NCBI GenBank assembly: GCA_905234595.1
Contig: CAJOID010000035.1
Coordinates: 1 to 61,926 of the forward strand
DNA from: an uncultured Lachnospiraceae bacterium
GTDB taxonomy: Bacteria > Bacillota > Clostridia > Lachnospirales > Lachnospiraceae
DNA: 61,926 nt
Direction: 5' to 3'
Part shown: positions 51,537 to 61,217 of the stretch, in pieces
Numbering within the stretch: the first letter of the stretch is position 1
How the letters are laid out: each line of letters opens with the position of its first letter
Made by a program: the position numbers and the translations under genes
The notes under the pieces: model-generated
Seen by the model: the letters and a program-made list of their open reading frames with translations, nothing else
Told to the model about the DNA's origin: nothing
The model's database searches: none

Positions 51537-52523
51537 TTATGACAATCCGCGCAGCTTCATCGTCAGCCCGTGCACCCGTCTCACCATACGGGGTGCGGCT
51601 GACAGCAGTTTAAGCTTCCTGCGCTGATCATCATTCAGATAAGGATTGTCTGCGATATCCGTCTTATGCGACCTCAGATACCGCTTCACATCCCGGTAAA
51701 AAGGATCCGAATCCCTCATCATTCCTACGGGTATATGCAGCATATAATCCAGGCGTTGTACGAGAGCAAACCTGCGCGCATATACGGCCAGCTCCGGATA
51801 CTTATCCGCAACCAGCGCCTCCATCCGGTCAGCGTTGACCACGATATCCCTGTATACCCTCGAAAACTCCGTCCTGAGGGTCCGTGTATTGCTGCCCGGG
51901 CGGTAATATACATGATATCCGATATCCGGGAGTATACCCACAGCATCTATATGACCGAGAAACTCCGTGAACAGCCTGAAGTCCTCATTCAGCTCCCCCT
52001 CCGGGAAAAGAGCGATATCAAACAGCTCGCGTCTGATGAGCTTGGTGTCAAACGAGCAGTCCCCGCGGTGAAGAAGCAGCTCTTTAAGGAATTCCCCGGA
52101 TGATACCTCCGTCTCCGTCGCGGGCGGTGTCACCACCATCGGGAGCGCACTCCCGTCTGCCGCCACCTCATCCCGGCATATCTGAACCACATCCAGATGC
52201 CTGCTTGCAGCCATCCGCACAAGCTTTTCATACATGTCCGGTTCTATATAGTCATCGGCATCCACAAATCCCAGATACTCTCCGCCGGCTTCTCTGATAC
52301 CGGCATTACGCGCAGCCGATGAACCGGCGTTTGCCTGATGGATCACCCTGATCCGCGGATCCCCGCCTGCAAGCCTGTCCAGGATAGCGGGGCTTGAGTC
52401 CGTCGAACCGTCATCCACCGCAATGATCTCGATATCCCTGTAAGTCTGGGATACACATGAGCGTATGCACTTTTCTATCAGTTCCTCCGTATTATATACG
52501 GGAATGATTATGCTTATCTTCAT
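51537..52523 (-). CDS. Family 2 glycosyltransferase
   Basis: A 328-residue GT-A enzyme: ISIIIPVYNTEELIEKCIRSCVSQTYRDIEIIAVDDGSTDSSPAIL at the start, then GSSAARNAGIREAGGEYLGFVDADDYIEPDMYEKL with the metal-binding DxD. No membrane helix, so it works at the inner membrane face. The start overlaps the preceding gene's stop (ATGA). Confidence 0.93.
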   Translation of the reverse strand: MKISIIIPVYNTEELIEKCIRSCVSQTYRDIEIIAVDDGSTDSSPAILDRLAGGDPRIRVIHQANAGSSAARNAGIREAGGEYLGFVDADDYIEPDMYEKLVRMAASRHLDVVQICRDEVAADGSALPMVVTPPATETEVSSGEFLKELLLHRGDCSFDTKLIRRELFDIALFPEGELNEDFRLFTEFLGHIDAVGILPDIGYHVYYRPGSNTRTLRTEFSRVYRDIVVNADRMEALVADKYPELAVYARRFALVQRLDYMLHIPVGMMRDSDPFYRDVKRYLRSHKTDIADNPYLNDDQRRKLKLLSAAPRMVRRVHGLTMKLRGLS

Positions 52524-53671
52524 CAGTTACTTCGAATGACAGGAGCGATCGAGAGCGGTCCGCTCTCAGGAAGTGCGAATTCTCCCTCTCCGAGAAGAGC
52601 TTTTACCAGACCCACCAGTCTGTCCGCGGCTATATCAGCATTCCACTCATCGCGTATGGTCCTGTATCCCCTGCTGCCCAGATGGACATATCCGTGCCAG
52701 TTATGAAATACTCTGAGGACCACCTGCTCCATGGATTCATATACATCACCGGAGTATATCAGTCCGTTTTCGTTGTCTTCTATCAGATAAGGCACAGCGC
52801 CCATCTGATCACAGGCTATCTCTATGCATCCGCTGTTCATGCCTTCATTGACGACTGCACCCCAGCCCTCCAGATGATTGGATGTACTTATATGGATATG
52901 GCATTCACTCATCAGTGCCCTGACTTCGTCAGGTGCCAGACTGCCATGCAGAGTGACTTCCCCGGGAACCAGCTCGCGTACCCGGGTCCTGATCTCCTCA
53001 AACATCTCGCCGTCGCCGACCATATGGATGTGGAAGTGCTCGCCTTCCTCCCTGAGCCGTGCAGCCAGCCTGACCATATATTCCGGATGCTTGAGTGCAA
53101 TGAATCTGCCCACCCATATTATCTGCACGCACTTGGGCTCACTCAGTCTTCTGTCTATCTCCGCAGTATCATATTCAATAAAAGGCGGGAAATATCCCCA
53201 GCGGAGCAGTTTGTCCGGATAGGCATGTATCAGATGAAAATCGGCCGCGGCATAAGCACCCGCACACAGCATAAAGACAGGCTTATTACGATAGCGTATA
53301 TGCTCTTTGTACTTGGCTATCAGCCCTCTCGGACTGATGGCTTTGTAGGTACCTGTACGATACAGTCTTTCACTTACCCTGAGGGTAAGCTTACCGCTGT
53401 TCAGTCTCTTCTGTGCTATGTCTTCCCTCTCACTCCAGCCCAAAAGTACCACATCACTGTCATAGATCAGCTGCTCGCAGGAGGGATCCTCATACAGATG
53501 TTTCACATATGGCAGCTTATCGGCTCCCATGTCCCAACCCATATCAACACGTTCCTGCTCCATCGGCATGGTTGCCACAAACGTGAAATCTTCGCCCAGT
53601 CTCTCATACATGGCGTCGCAGAATGGCTGCTGGTGATGGTTGATGTAGTTGGATACAAAAACAAATTTCAT
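52523..53671 (-). CDS. Family 4 glycosyltransferase
   Basis: A 382-residue GT-B enzyme. The C-terminal donor domain shows IIWVGRFIALKHPEYMVRLAARL, VGDGEMFEEI, LHGSLAPDEVRALMSECHIHISTSNHLEGWGAVVNEGMNSG, with the Ex7E motif of GT4 retaining enzymes in the last part. The start shares bases with the stop of the gene before it. Confidence 0.92.
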   Translation of the reverse strand: MKFVFVSNYINHHQQPFCDAMYERLGEDFTFVATMPMEQERVDMGWDMGADKLPYVKHLYEDPSCEQLIYDSDVVLLGWSEREDIAQKRLNSGKLTLRVSERLYRTGTYKAISPRGLIAKYKEHIRYRNKPVFMLCAGAYAAADFHLIHAYPDKLLRWGYFPPFIEYDTAEIDRRLSEPKCVQIIWVGRFIALKHPEYMVRLAARLREEGEHFHIHMVGDGEMFEEIRTRVRELVPGEVTLHGSLAPDEVRALMSECHIHISTSNHLEGWGAVVNEGMNSGCIEIACDQMGAVPYLIEDNENGLIYSGDVYESMEQVVLRVFHNWHGYVHLGSRGYRTIRDEWNADIAADRLVGLVKALLGEGEFALPESGPLSIAPVIRSN

Positions 53672-54981
53672 CAGTTGATCTCCTCGGCTTGTGCAAATAC
53701 AGTCATGCTGTAATACATCATCATAAGCGCGGAATAGTTGTTGTCGGAGTCATGATTCTCATGAGCATGTTTTTTTGCATTACGACTGTAAGCTTTTGTT
53801 ATCTCCTCCTGAGCAAATATCTCGATGATATCTTCTGCCAGGGCCTCAACATTTCCGGCCGGGAACAGGATTCCATCCTGACCGCCCACCATCATGCTGG
53901 GGATCCCACCTACATTGGATGCCACACACGGAACACCCAGGAGCATCGCTTCTCCCAGAGAATTCGGTGAATTCTCCAGAGAAGAAGGACAAACAAATAC
54001 ATTACTGGACAGATACTGTTCCTTCATCTGGTCAGCATTTAGCTTGCCAAGCATCACCACGTGGTCTCTTAAGTGATACTTGCGTATCAGTTTGTACAGA
54101 TATCTGCCGTATGAGCATCTCTTGACCCTGTCCTTCCAGGTATCACTGGCCAGAAGATTTGCCCCTGCCACATACAGCACAGCATCCGGATATGCCTCCA
54201 GGATACGCGGCATGGCCCTTAATACATAGTGAAATCCTTTGAGAGGATAATCACCCTGACTTAAGAATATACTGTGAGGTATGCAGTTCTCCTGCTTCCA
54301 GCTGCCCTGATAGAACGGCTGGCGCATGGTCTCCCCGACAAAATGATATTTAACCCCGGGGTGAATATCCTCCGCAGCTGTACGGTCAAAGTCGGTCCGG
54401 CCGGCAACATGGCCTGTTTCCCGGATCGCCTGTATCTCATTGATCCCCCTCTTACGGAATTTATCTATCTGCTGCCATACATTATCCCGGCGCACCAGGT
54501 CACGGAAGGTGATCCCGTATTTGACCGTTAACGGGATATCCGCCGTATAGTGCTCTGCTATGCGCGAGCATAATCCCTGGATTCCGACCACCGTATGATC
54601 GGGATCTCCAAATGCCCGTATCGCCGCCAATGCATGCGGATACTCTGTTCCGAAGACATGGACTATGTCCGGTTCGAAATCCGTGATAACCCCTCGCAGG
54701 GTATCCTCGAGTGAATCATCATAAATATACGGTTTATCGGTATCTTCGCCGAAACCGTATGCCTTGATAACGCAGTTCTCGCTGACGGTTATGGCTCTGT
54801 TTATCACCAGACCAGCTCCTTCGACCGGAAATGCCACTCCCAGAGTCAGTCTGTCTCCTATCGGCTTGAGCGAGATCTTCTCGATCAGTCCGGTCAGCCA
54901 GCCTTCCCTGTTTGAAACCGGCAGATTCAATTGTTCGGCGATCAACGGTATCGCCAGATTACATACCCACAATACTCGCAT
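53671..54981 (-). CDS. Family 4 glycosyltransferase
   Basis: A 436-residue GT-B enzyme. The donor domain includes ILEAYPDAVLYVAGANLLA, HVVMLGKLNADQMKEQYLSSNVFVCPSSLENSPNSLGEAMLLGVPCVASNVGG, typical of GT4. The N-terminal acceptor domain (MRVLWVCNLAIPLIAEQLN) differs from the neighbour, so the two add sugars to different acceptors. It lies 18 bases after the next upstream gene. Confidence 0.92.
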   Translation of the reverse strand: MRVLWVCNLAIPLIAEQLNLPVSNREGWLTGLIEKISLKPIGDRLTLGVAFPVEGAGLVINRAITVSENCVIKAYGFGEDTDKPYIYDDSLEDTLRGVITDFEPDIVHVFGTEYPHALAAIRAFGDPDHTVVGIQGLCSRIAEHYTADIPLTVKYGITFRDLVRRDNVWQQIDKFRKRGINEIQAIRETGHVAGRTDFDRTAAEDIHPGVKYHFVGETMRQPFYQGSWKQENCIPHSIFLSQGDYPLKGFHYVLRAMPRILEAYPDAVLYVAGANLLASDTWKDRVKRCSYGRYLYKLIRKYHLRDHVVMLGKLNADQMKEQYLSSNVFVCPSSLENSPNSLGEAMLLGVPCVASNVGGIPSMMVGGQDGILFPAGNVEALAEDIIEIFAQEEITKAYSRNAKKHAHENHDSDNNYSALMMMYYSMTVFAQAEEIN

Positions 54982-54999
54982 GTACTTACCTGCTGTCTG

Positions 55000-55785
55000 T
55001 TATGCCTTTTTGCCGTATACGGATGATTTGATCCTGTTATATATACCTCCGGTTACCGGATTGGAGGCGATGAGTCTGCGCAGCGGAGCAAGCGTAAGCC
55101 TCATTCTCCGCCTGTATCTCACTATCTTCTCATGAGGCATATAGTTCTCAACTATATCCGTATGCTCCTCTTTGGAGATCCGGCGGTTCTTCTTTTCTTC
55201 TGAGAATCCCCCGCCCATATATGAACTGATGATCTCGGACACATATACAAACCTGACCTTGGCTATATATGCACACCACAGAAACTGCTCATAGTCCGCG
55301 CGCACTTTATATTTTGTGTTAAAGGGATGCATGAGCAGGATCTTGCGGTCATATATGCATGCCTGATGACACGGAACATTGCGAAAAAGAGCAAATTCAT
55401 CCATGTCCGGATTGGATGCCACCCGGGATCTCGACGTCCTGTCATATATATCTCCGTAGATGAGTAAACCCGGTCCGTCGATGTGTGCCGCGATGTTTTC
55501 CAGCACGTGTTCGTTATAGAGATAATCACCGCAGTTTAGGAACATCACATATTCACCGCCTGCTTCTTCCAGGGCCTGGTTCATGGCATCATATATGCCG
55601 TTGTCACGTCTGCAGATCAGACGTATCCTGGGATCTTCAGGCAGTTTATGCAAAGATCCGTCAGTAGAGATCCCGTCCTTGACTATGATCTCAATATCCT
55701 CGTAAGTCTGCGTTATGATGCTTTTTACGGTCGCTCTCAGCTCGTCACCGGCGTTAAGCGTCACCACGATGATCGTTATCTTCAT
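55000..55785 (-). CDS. Family 2 glycosyltransferase
   Basis: A 261-residue GT-A enzyme close to WcaA/colanic acid-type transferases: ITIIVVTLNAGDELRATVKSIITQTYEDIEIIVKDGISTDGS and YVMFLNCGDYLYNEHVLENI with the DxD replaced by NCGD. Its ATG overlaps the stop of the DUF1667 gene (ATGA), so the polysaccharide genes and the glycerol-3-phosphate dehydrogenase genes share a transcript. Confidence 0.9.
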   Translation of the reverse strand: MKITIIVVTLNAGDELRATVKSIITQTYEDIEIIVKDGISTDGSLHKLPEDPRIRLICRRDNGIYDAMNQALEEAGGEYVMFLNCGDYLYNEHVLENIAAHIDGPGLLIYGDIYDRTSRSRVASNPDMDEFALFRNVPCHQACIYDRKILLMHPFNTKYKVRADYEQFLWCAYIAKVRFVYVSEIISSYMGGGFSEEKKNRRISKEEHTDIVENYMPHEKIVRYRRRMRLTLAPLRRLIASNPVTGGIYNRIKSSVYGKKA

Positions 55786-56147
55786 ATACGCCTGATATTC
55801 TTCGTCGCTATCACATCCACTCCGGTACCTGCCGCATCCTTAAGAACGGTTTCACCGATGAGCACGGGTGCTTCCACCGTGACTCCTTTCAGTTCCTTTA
55901 TTATCTCATCGATCTTATCCTTGGGTATATCCTCTTTCGTCTTGACGGATACCACGGGAAGCTCTCCGTTCGTTACATTCACTATTGAAGTGACTATCCT
56001 GGTCGGATCGGTCAGTTCCTTACGCGCGTATACATCCCCTCTCGGACAGTTATTACCCGTCACGGTCATTTCTCCGCTGTCGTCTATATCGACGCTCAGC
56101 ATACATCCCATAGGACAGTTTATGCATATCAGTTCCTTATGTTCCAT
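55782..56147 (-). CDS. DUF1667 protein, small subunit of a GlpABC-like dehydrogenase
   Basis: A 121-residue iron-sulfur-type protein with CINCPMGC at the N terminus and a later NNCPRGDVYARKEL, four cysteines as in DUF1667. DUF1667 is encoded next to two flavoproteins in many Firmicutes and is thought to be the third component of an anaerobic glycerol-3-phosphate dehydrogenase. The ATG at 56147 has AGAGG six bases upstream; the preceding TTG lies within that site. Confidence 0.85.
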   Translation of the reverse strand: MEHKELICINCPMGCMLSVDIDDSGEMTVTGNNCPRGDVYARKELTDPTRIVTSIVNVTNGELPVVSVKTKEDIPKDKIDEIIKELKGVTVEAPVLIGETVLKDAAGTGVDVIATKNIRRI

Positions 56148-56164
56148 GATCAACCTCTGTCGCC

Positions 56165-57370
56165 TCAGTTTTTACTCTCGATCGTTATATGATACTCTGC
56201 GGGCACGCCCTGAGAGATCAGGTCGGCTTTCTTAAGTATCAGCTGTTCCATCTCACCCGGCGCCATGATCCTCTTGTGAAGTCTGGACAATTCCCTGCCA
56301 TCGGCATATGTAACGACATCCACGTCTTTATATACGGCTCCGACCCTGAATCGGATGGTAGTCAGGTCCGACATATGATCCGGTCTGAGTATCGACGGCA
56401 CACTGTATCTCACGCCACCGTCCGTGACCACACGGACTTTTGCTTCCTCCGGTCCGGATCCCGATCCGGCACCCGCCTGAATATATGCTGCAGCATGCGC
56501 ACCGGCCGCGCCGGCTTCTTCAGACACATAATCCACCAGATCATGTACATGCAGCACGTTACCGCACGAGAATACACCGGGTATGGAGGTCTCAAGGCTC
56601 TCATTCACCACAGCACCCGATGTGACGGGACTTAAGTTCACTCCCAGCTGACCGGAGAGTTCATTCTCGGGGAGCAGTCCGCAGCTGAGCAGAAGCGTAT
56701 CGCATTCATAATACTGTTCACTTCCCGGGATGGGGTTCAGCTTATCGTCCACTTCCGCGATCGTTACGCCCGTCAGTCTTTTGTCTCCGTGTATCTTCAC
56801 TACGGTATGGGACAGCATGAGCGGTATACCGTAATCATCCAGGCACTGGACTATATTCCGCTTAAGTCCGCCGGAATACGGCTGGAGTTCGGCCACAAGC
56901 TTCACGTGTGCTCCTTCCAGCGTCATTCGTCTGGCCATGATCAGACCTATATCTCCGGATCCCAGGATCACGACCTCCCGTCCGGGCATACGACCCTCGA
57001 GGTTAACGAAGTACTGTGCCGTACCGGCCGTGTATATGCCGGCAGGTCTCTCACCGGGTATATTCAGAGCACCTCTGGCCCTCTCTCTGCAGCCCATTGC
57101 CAGGATGACCGCATCAGCCTCATATATCGTGAGGCCTCCCTGCTCATCCATAGTAGTCACTGTCTTGGTATGGCCGTCATCCGCAAGCTGCAGATCGGTC
57201 ACTATCGTAGACAGTCTGTACGGAACGCCCAGTTCCTCCACCTGACTGATATATCTGGCAGCATATTCTGGACCGGTCAGTTCCTCTTTGAAGGTATGCA
57301 GACCGAATCCGTTATGGATGCACTGATTCAGGATTCCTCCGAGCCTCACATCACGCTCAACGATAAGCAC
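56165..57370 (-). CDS. GlpB-like FAD-dependent oxidoreductase, N terminus lost by a frame break
   Basis: A 401-codon frame beginning at VLIVERDVRLGGILNQCIHNGFGLHTFKEELTGPEYAARYI. The second Rossmann site (GREVVILGSGDIGLIMARRM) and the GVFSCGNVLHVHDLVDYVSEEAG end are intact. The in-frame bases just upstream encode GGPAGLAAGVSAYKAGITD, the rest of the N-terminal FAD motif, but then meet a stop. The real start is almost certainly ATG 57439-57441, which has GGGAGG eight bases upstream and overlaps the glpA-like stop, so a small deletion (3n+1 bases) lies near 57420-57428. Pairs with the neighbours in glycerol-3-phosphate oxidation. Confidence 0.88.
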   Translation of the reverse strand: MLIVERDVRLGGILNQCIHNGFGLHTFKEELTGPEYAARYISQVEELGVPYRLSTIVTDLQLADDGHTKTVTTMDEQGGLTIYEADAVILAMGCRERARGALNIPGERPAGIYTAGTAQYFVNLEGRMPGREVVILGSGDIGLIMARRMTLEGAHVKLVAELQPYSGGLKRNIVQCLDDYGIPLMLSHTVVKIHGDKRLTGVTIAEVDDKLNPIPGSEQYYECDTLLLSCGLLPENELSGQLGVNLSPVTSGAVVNESLETSIPGVFSCGNVLHVHDLVDYVSEEAGAAGAHAAAYIQAGAGSGSGPEEAKVRVVTDGGVRYSVPSILRPDHMSDLTTIRFRVGAVYKDVDVVTYADGRELSRLHKRIMAPGEMEQLILKKADLISQGVPAEYHITIESKN

Positions 57371-57433
57371 ATCCGTTATACCGGCCTTATATGCGGATAC
57401 ACCTGCCGCCAGACCGGCGGGGCCCCCACATGT

Positions 57434-58951
57434 TTATTCATGGGAGACACCTCCCTTCGGGGCGATCCCGTCCGTGTCTTTGGGATATCCGGTCAGCAGA
57501 CCGGAGTCGCCGCCTTTCTTGGTTATCTGAGCTATATCTACCCCCAGCTCACGTGCCAGGATATTGACCTGCTTGGGTGTACAGAATCCTGCCTGGCATC
57601 TGCCCATGCCTGCACGGACTCTTCTCTTTACACCATCCAGAGTGACGGCTCCCACCGGCCGGTGAATGGCCTCAACTATCTCTCCCTCAGTGACCAGCTC
57701 ACATCTGCATATGACCTTGGCATACAGCGGATCCTCCGCGATCAGTCTCTGTCTCTCCTCCGTGTCAGCGAGAGCTATACAGGGAATGGCCTTCCTGGTG
57801 GCTGTGAAATCATCCTTCATCCCGGGATGACAGATCCCGTCTACGATCCCGGCAACATATCTGCCTATAGCCGGAGCCGCGGTCAGTCCGGGAGACTCTA
57901 TTCCGGCAGCATCTATGAATCCGGGGGCATCACTGACTTCTTCTATGATGAAATCTCCGCCGTCCTCATGGGCTCTCAGGCCGGCAAAAGAAGTAATGAT
58001 ATTTCCCTTTGACGGCAGCGCCTTAACGCTCCTTGCTCCGGTGACTATTACGGTATTGAGACCTTCGGCTGTGGTGTCGGTCTTATCATGATCCTCTACA
58101 TCCGTCGCCGTGGGACCTACCATCAGATTTCCATGCACCGTAGGGGTGACCAGCACGCCCTTGCCCTTGGCCGTGGGCAGCTGGAAAAGCGTAGCCGACA
58201 CATATCCGCCCACCTTCTTGTCCAGGAGACAATATTCGCCCTTGCGCGGAGTGATATGGATCTTATCGTCCGATACCATATTGTGAAATCTGTCAGCGTA
58301 TACTCCTGCGGCATTGATCACTATATCAGCATATATCTGTATGGCCCCGTCCTTATCCAGGCCGTTACGGATCGAAGCGTGCTGCTCGCAGTCCAGTAAA
58401 TATCCTTTATCGGATCTTTTGATGCCGGTAACTTCGGTATCAAAAGAAAACTCCACTCCGTTGACCGCTGCGTTCTCAGCCATGGCGACGGTCAGAAGAA
58501 ACGGATCTACCACTCCTCCGGTGGGTGCATAGAGGGCGGCTGCAACCTCATCCGACACGTTCGGTTCCATGGCACGCACCTCATCTCCGCTCAATATCTT
58601 CAGACCTTCGACTCCGTTTGTACGTCCGCGCTCCAGAAGATCATTCAGGGCATCCATATCGGACTCATCGAAACACAATACCAATGACCCGTTATTCCTG
58701 TACGGAAACCCCAGTTCCTTCGCAAGTTCGGGCATCAGCCTGCTTCCTTCTATGTTGAATCTGGCCTTCAATGTGCCGGGTTTTGCATCATACCCGGAAT
58801 GCGCTATCCCGCTGTTGGCCTTGGATGTGCCTTCACACACGTCGGAAGCCCGTTCGACCACCAGAACATCCAGCTGTCTGCGGGACAGTTCTCTCGCTAT
58901 GCATGTACCGGTGACTCCGGCACCTATGATAACTACCTGTTTTTTAAGCAT
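57434..58951 (-). CDS. GlpA-like glycerol-3-phosphate dehydrogenase (FAD, [2Fe-2S])
   Basis: A 505-residue DAO-type flavoenzyme. The FAD motif is VVIIGAGVTGTCIARELSRRQLDVLVVE, followed by EGTSKANSGIAHSGYDAKPGTLK, a mark of GlpA/GlpD. The C terminus is a BFD-like cluster domain with CRCELVTEGEIVEAI and GMGRCQAGFC. In Firmicutes this gene with a GlpB-like protein and DUF1667 forms the anaerobic enzyme that feeds electrons from sn-glycerol 3-phosphate into the chain. Relatives acting on other hydroxy acids cannot be excluded. Confidence 0.88.
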   Translation of the reverse strand: MLKKQVVIIGAGVTGTCIARELSRRQLDVLVVERASDVCEGTSKANSGIAHSGYDAKPGTLKARFNIEGSRLMPELAKELGFPYRNNGSLVLCFDESDMDALNDLLERGRTNGVEGLKILSGDEVRAMEPNVSDEVAAALYAPTGGVVDPFLLTVAMAENAAVNGVEFSFDTEVTGIKRSDKGYLLDCEQHASIRNGLDKDGAIQIYADIVINAAGVYADRFHNMVSDDKIHITPRKGEYCLLDKKVGGYVSATLFQLPTAKGKGVLVTPTVHGNLMVGPTATDVEDHDKTDTTAEGLNTVIVTGARSVKALPSKGNIITSFAGLRAHEDGGDFIIEEVSDAPGFIDAAGIESPGLTAAPAIGRYVAGIVDGICHPGMKDDFTATRKAIPCIALADTEERQRLIAEDPLYAKVICRCELVTEGEIVEAIHRPVGAVTLDGVKRRVRAGMGRCQAGFCTPKQVNILARELGVDIAQITKKGGDSGLLTGYPKDTDGIAPKGGVSHE

Positions 58952-58972
58952 TGTAAAATCTCCGTCCTTGGT

Positions 58973-60301
58973 TTAATCATCTATATCCAGATATTCGAGT
59001 TTATTGACCTTTTTCTGCGGCTTGTTATCTCCGTGTCTGACCATGCTCATGGTCACAAATGCAGCTATCATGAACACACATGCATATGGGAAGAGGGTCC
59101 GGTATGATACATACTGAAGCAGGGCTCCCGAGAGGATAGGCGTCATTATCTGAGCCGACATGGAGAATGTATAATACAGACCGGTATACTTGCCGACATC
59201 GGATTCTTTGCACATCTCAACTACCATTGGCAGGGAGTTTACATTGATCGCAGCCCATCCCACGCCGTTTAATACAAAAAATATGTTGATGGATGGTGAA
59301 AAATCCCTGTATAATGCAACACTCGTATAGCTCACGAACAGCATTACTATACCTATCAGTATGGATCTCTTGCGCCCTATCCTGGCTGCCATGATGCCGA
59401 TAGGGATATAACTTATGCACGCAGCCACCGTTCCGACCATCAGACAGTTGGCATATCCGCCGTTCTTCATGTTCCACACGGTGGTAGCATACCTGGACCA
59501 GGCCGTGCTTACGGCATTATATGCGGTAAACCAGAGCGCTATCGATACCAGTATGAGAATAAGGCTCTTTTTTACATCCGAAGGCAGTGCGCCGCCTTTT
59601 TCCGTGGCCTCAGCAGTCTCTACCGCTGATCTGAGCACTTCATCATTGGAATTCTTGACTTCCAGAGCCTGAGACGCTTCCCACTCCTCGTTTTCTCTGG
59701 CGACCTCCGGGGCCAGTTTCTTCTCCCTGATCGTGAGCACCAGAACTATCACGGCTACGATCATGATCGCTATAACACCGAGCAGGATCGGCATATAATC
59801 ATTGTCATCTTTCGAAAGGACCGATATCAGTATCAGCGTATAGACTCCGCCGATGGCTCCCATCAGGTTGATGACCGCATTTCCCTGACTTCTGAGAGGC
59901 TTGGGTGTCAGATCGGGCATCAGCGCTACAGCCGGGGAACGATACAGTCCCATCGCTATCAGCAGCAGAAATAATACGGTAATGAACATCACGAGGGATG
60001 CCCGGCGATTAGCCACTCCGACCAGATACAGGAGTACGGTCGCCAGCAGTGTTCCGACGATGACAAAGGGAGTACGGCGTCCCATCGGGGTGTCAACCCT
60101 GTCGGATATCGTGCCGAGTACCGGCAGCAGGAACACGGCCAAAACGTTATCAAGTGCCATGATCGCACCTGTGATCGTCTCGTTTAAGTGAAACGTCTGC
60201 TGAAGCATGAGCGGTATGATGTTGTCGTACATCTGCCAGAAAGCACAGATCGACAGAAACGCCAACCCTATGAAAAATGTTCTTCTATAATTGAGTTTCA
60301 T
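58973..60301 (-). CDS. MFS transporter (sugar-cation/SLC45-like)
   Basis: A 442-residue protein with about 12 helices. The first cytoplasmic loop reads GTISDRVDTPMGRRTPFVIVGT, typical of the GPH/SLC45-like sugar symporter branch, and another loop is ARIGRKRSILIGIVM. A ~60-residue charged loop separates the two halves. The substrate may be a sugar or a glycoside. It is 21 bases before the GlpA-like gene in the same direction. Confidence 0.85.
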   Translation of the reverse strand: MKLNYRRTFFIGLAFLSICAFWQMYDNIIPLMLQQTFHLNETITGAIMALDNVLAVFLLPVLGTISDRVDTPMGRRTPFVIVGTLLATVLLYLVGVANRRASLVMFITVLFLLLIAMGLYRSPAVALMPDLTPKPLRSQGNAVINLMGAIGGVYTLILISVLSKDDNDYMPILLGVIAIMIVAVIVLVLTIREKKLAPEVARENEEWEASQALEVKNSNDEVLRSAVETAEATEKGGALPSDVKKSLILILVSIALWFTAYNAVSTAWSRYATTVWNMKNGGYANCLMVGTVAACISYIPIGIMAARIGRKRSILIGIVMLFVSYTSVALYRDFSPSINIFFVLNGVGWAAINVNSLPMVVEMCKESDVGKYTGLYYTFSMSAQIMTPILSGALLQYVSYRTLFPYACVFMIAAFVTMSMVRHGDNKPQKKVNKLEYLDIDD

Positions 60302-60314
60302 TCTGACCCTCCGA

Positions 60315-61217
60315 TCACTCTATCCCATCAAACCATTTTTCAGGCTTATCGTGTTTTATCTTATCGGCAGCGCGGATATCCGTTCCCAGCTGCACCTCCA
60401 TGATCCTGAGCGTATCAAATGCGTGGATCATATGGCGCGCTCCGGCCGGTATCCGGATCACATCGCCCGGCCCGACACGTCTTACCTCGCCGTCCACGTT
60501 GGATGCGCCCTGTCCGCTCAGGACCGTCCAGACCTCATCTCTGTATTCATGGCTGTGATAATTCATTTCATGTCCGGGAGTAAGCGTCACACGGATAGTC
60601 AGGGAATCATCCTCCACATCAATGACTCTGAACTCACCCCATGATTTCTCAGCATATCTGACATCGCCGCCCAGCGAATCCACGTATGGTTTGATGTAGC
60701 TCGACTGCTCCTTGTCGGACACCAGCACACCTTCGGGAGAAGCTGCTATCACCACATCTTTCAGACCCATGGCTATGATCGGCATATCAAGCTCATTCAG
60801 TATGTTCACGTCCTTACAGGTATCATTAATGATCCCCTGTCCGATCACGGGTTCGTCCATAGCCTCCGTCAGGGTATTCCATGTTCCCAGATCCTTCCAT
60901 TCTCCGCTGAAACGGAGCACGTCTATCGAGGTTTCCTTCTCTCCCACGGCATAATCAAAACTGATCTTGGTAAGGGTTTCGTATGTATCAAACAGTGTTC
61001 TGTAATCTGACGTACCCAGTATCTCCTCTGTCTTATCGAGCAGATACCTGAGCCTGAAGCCAAAGACTCCGGCATTCCACAGGGCACCCTGTTTAATGTA
61101 TTCTGCCGCGGTCTCCTTATCGGGCTTTTCTTTAAATGCGCTTACCTGACTGAATTCACCCATATCTTCCGGTATGACATATCCGTATTTTTCACTGGGA
61201 TAAGTGGGTTCGATCCC
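60315..61217 (-). CDS. Mannose-1-phosphate guanylyltransferase/mannose-6-phosphate isomerase, N-terminally truncated
   Basis: About 300 residues, the C-terminal part of a type II bifunctional enzyme. It opens at GIEPTYPSEKYGYVIP, a point well inside the nucleotidyltransferase domain, and continues with VSAFKEKPDKETAAEYIKQGALWNAGVFGF and FSGEWKDLGTWNTLTEAM. The C-terminal cupin isomerase domain is complete (KSWGEFRVIDVEDDSLTIRVTLTPGHEMNYHSHEYRDEVWTVLSG). It would make GDP-mannose for the surface polysaccharide. The first ~150 residues are missing because the contig appears to join unrelated DNA at 61204-61220. An in-frame ATG at 61232 arises from the foreign side and is not the real start. Confidence 0.85.
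   Translation of the reverse strand, partial: GIEPTYPSEKYGYVIPEDMGEFSQVSAFKEKPDKETAAEYIKQGALWNAGVFGFRLRYLLDKTEEILGTSDYRTLFDTYETLTKISFDYAVGEKETSIDVLRFSGEWKDLGTWNTLTEAMDEPVIGQGIINDTCKDVNILNELDMPIIAMGLKDVVIAASPEGVLVSDKEQSSYIKPYVDSLGGDVRYAEKSWGEFRVIDVEDDSLTIRVTLTPGHEMNYHSHEYRDEVWTVLSGQGASNVDGEVRRVGPGDVIRIPAGARHMIHAFDTLRIMEVQLGTDIRAADKIKHDKPEKWFDGIE

Noticed and set aside
52682-53713. 343-codon plus-strand frame
   Set aside because: Antisense to the family 4 glycosyltransferase genes; no domain seen.
56789-58012. 407-codon plus-strand frame
   Set aside because: Antisense to the GlpB- and GlpA-like genes, which have clear FAD motifs on the minus strand.
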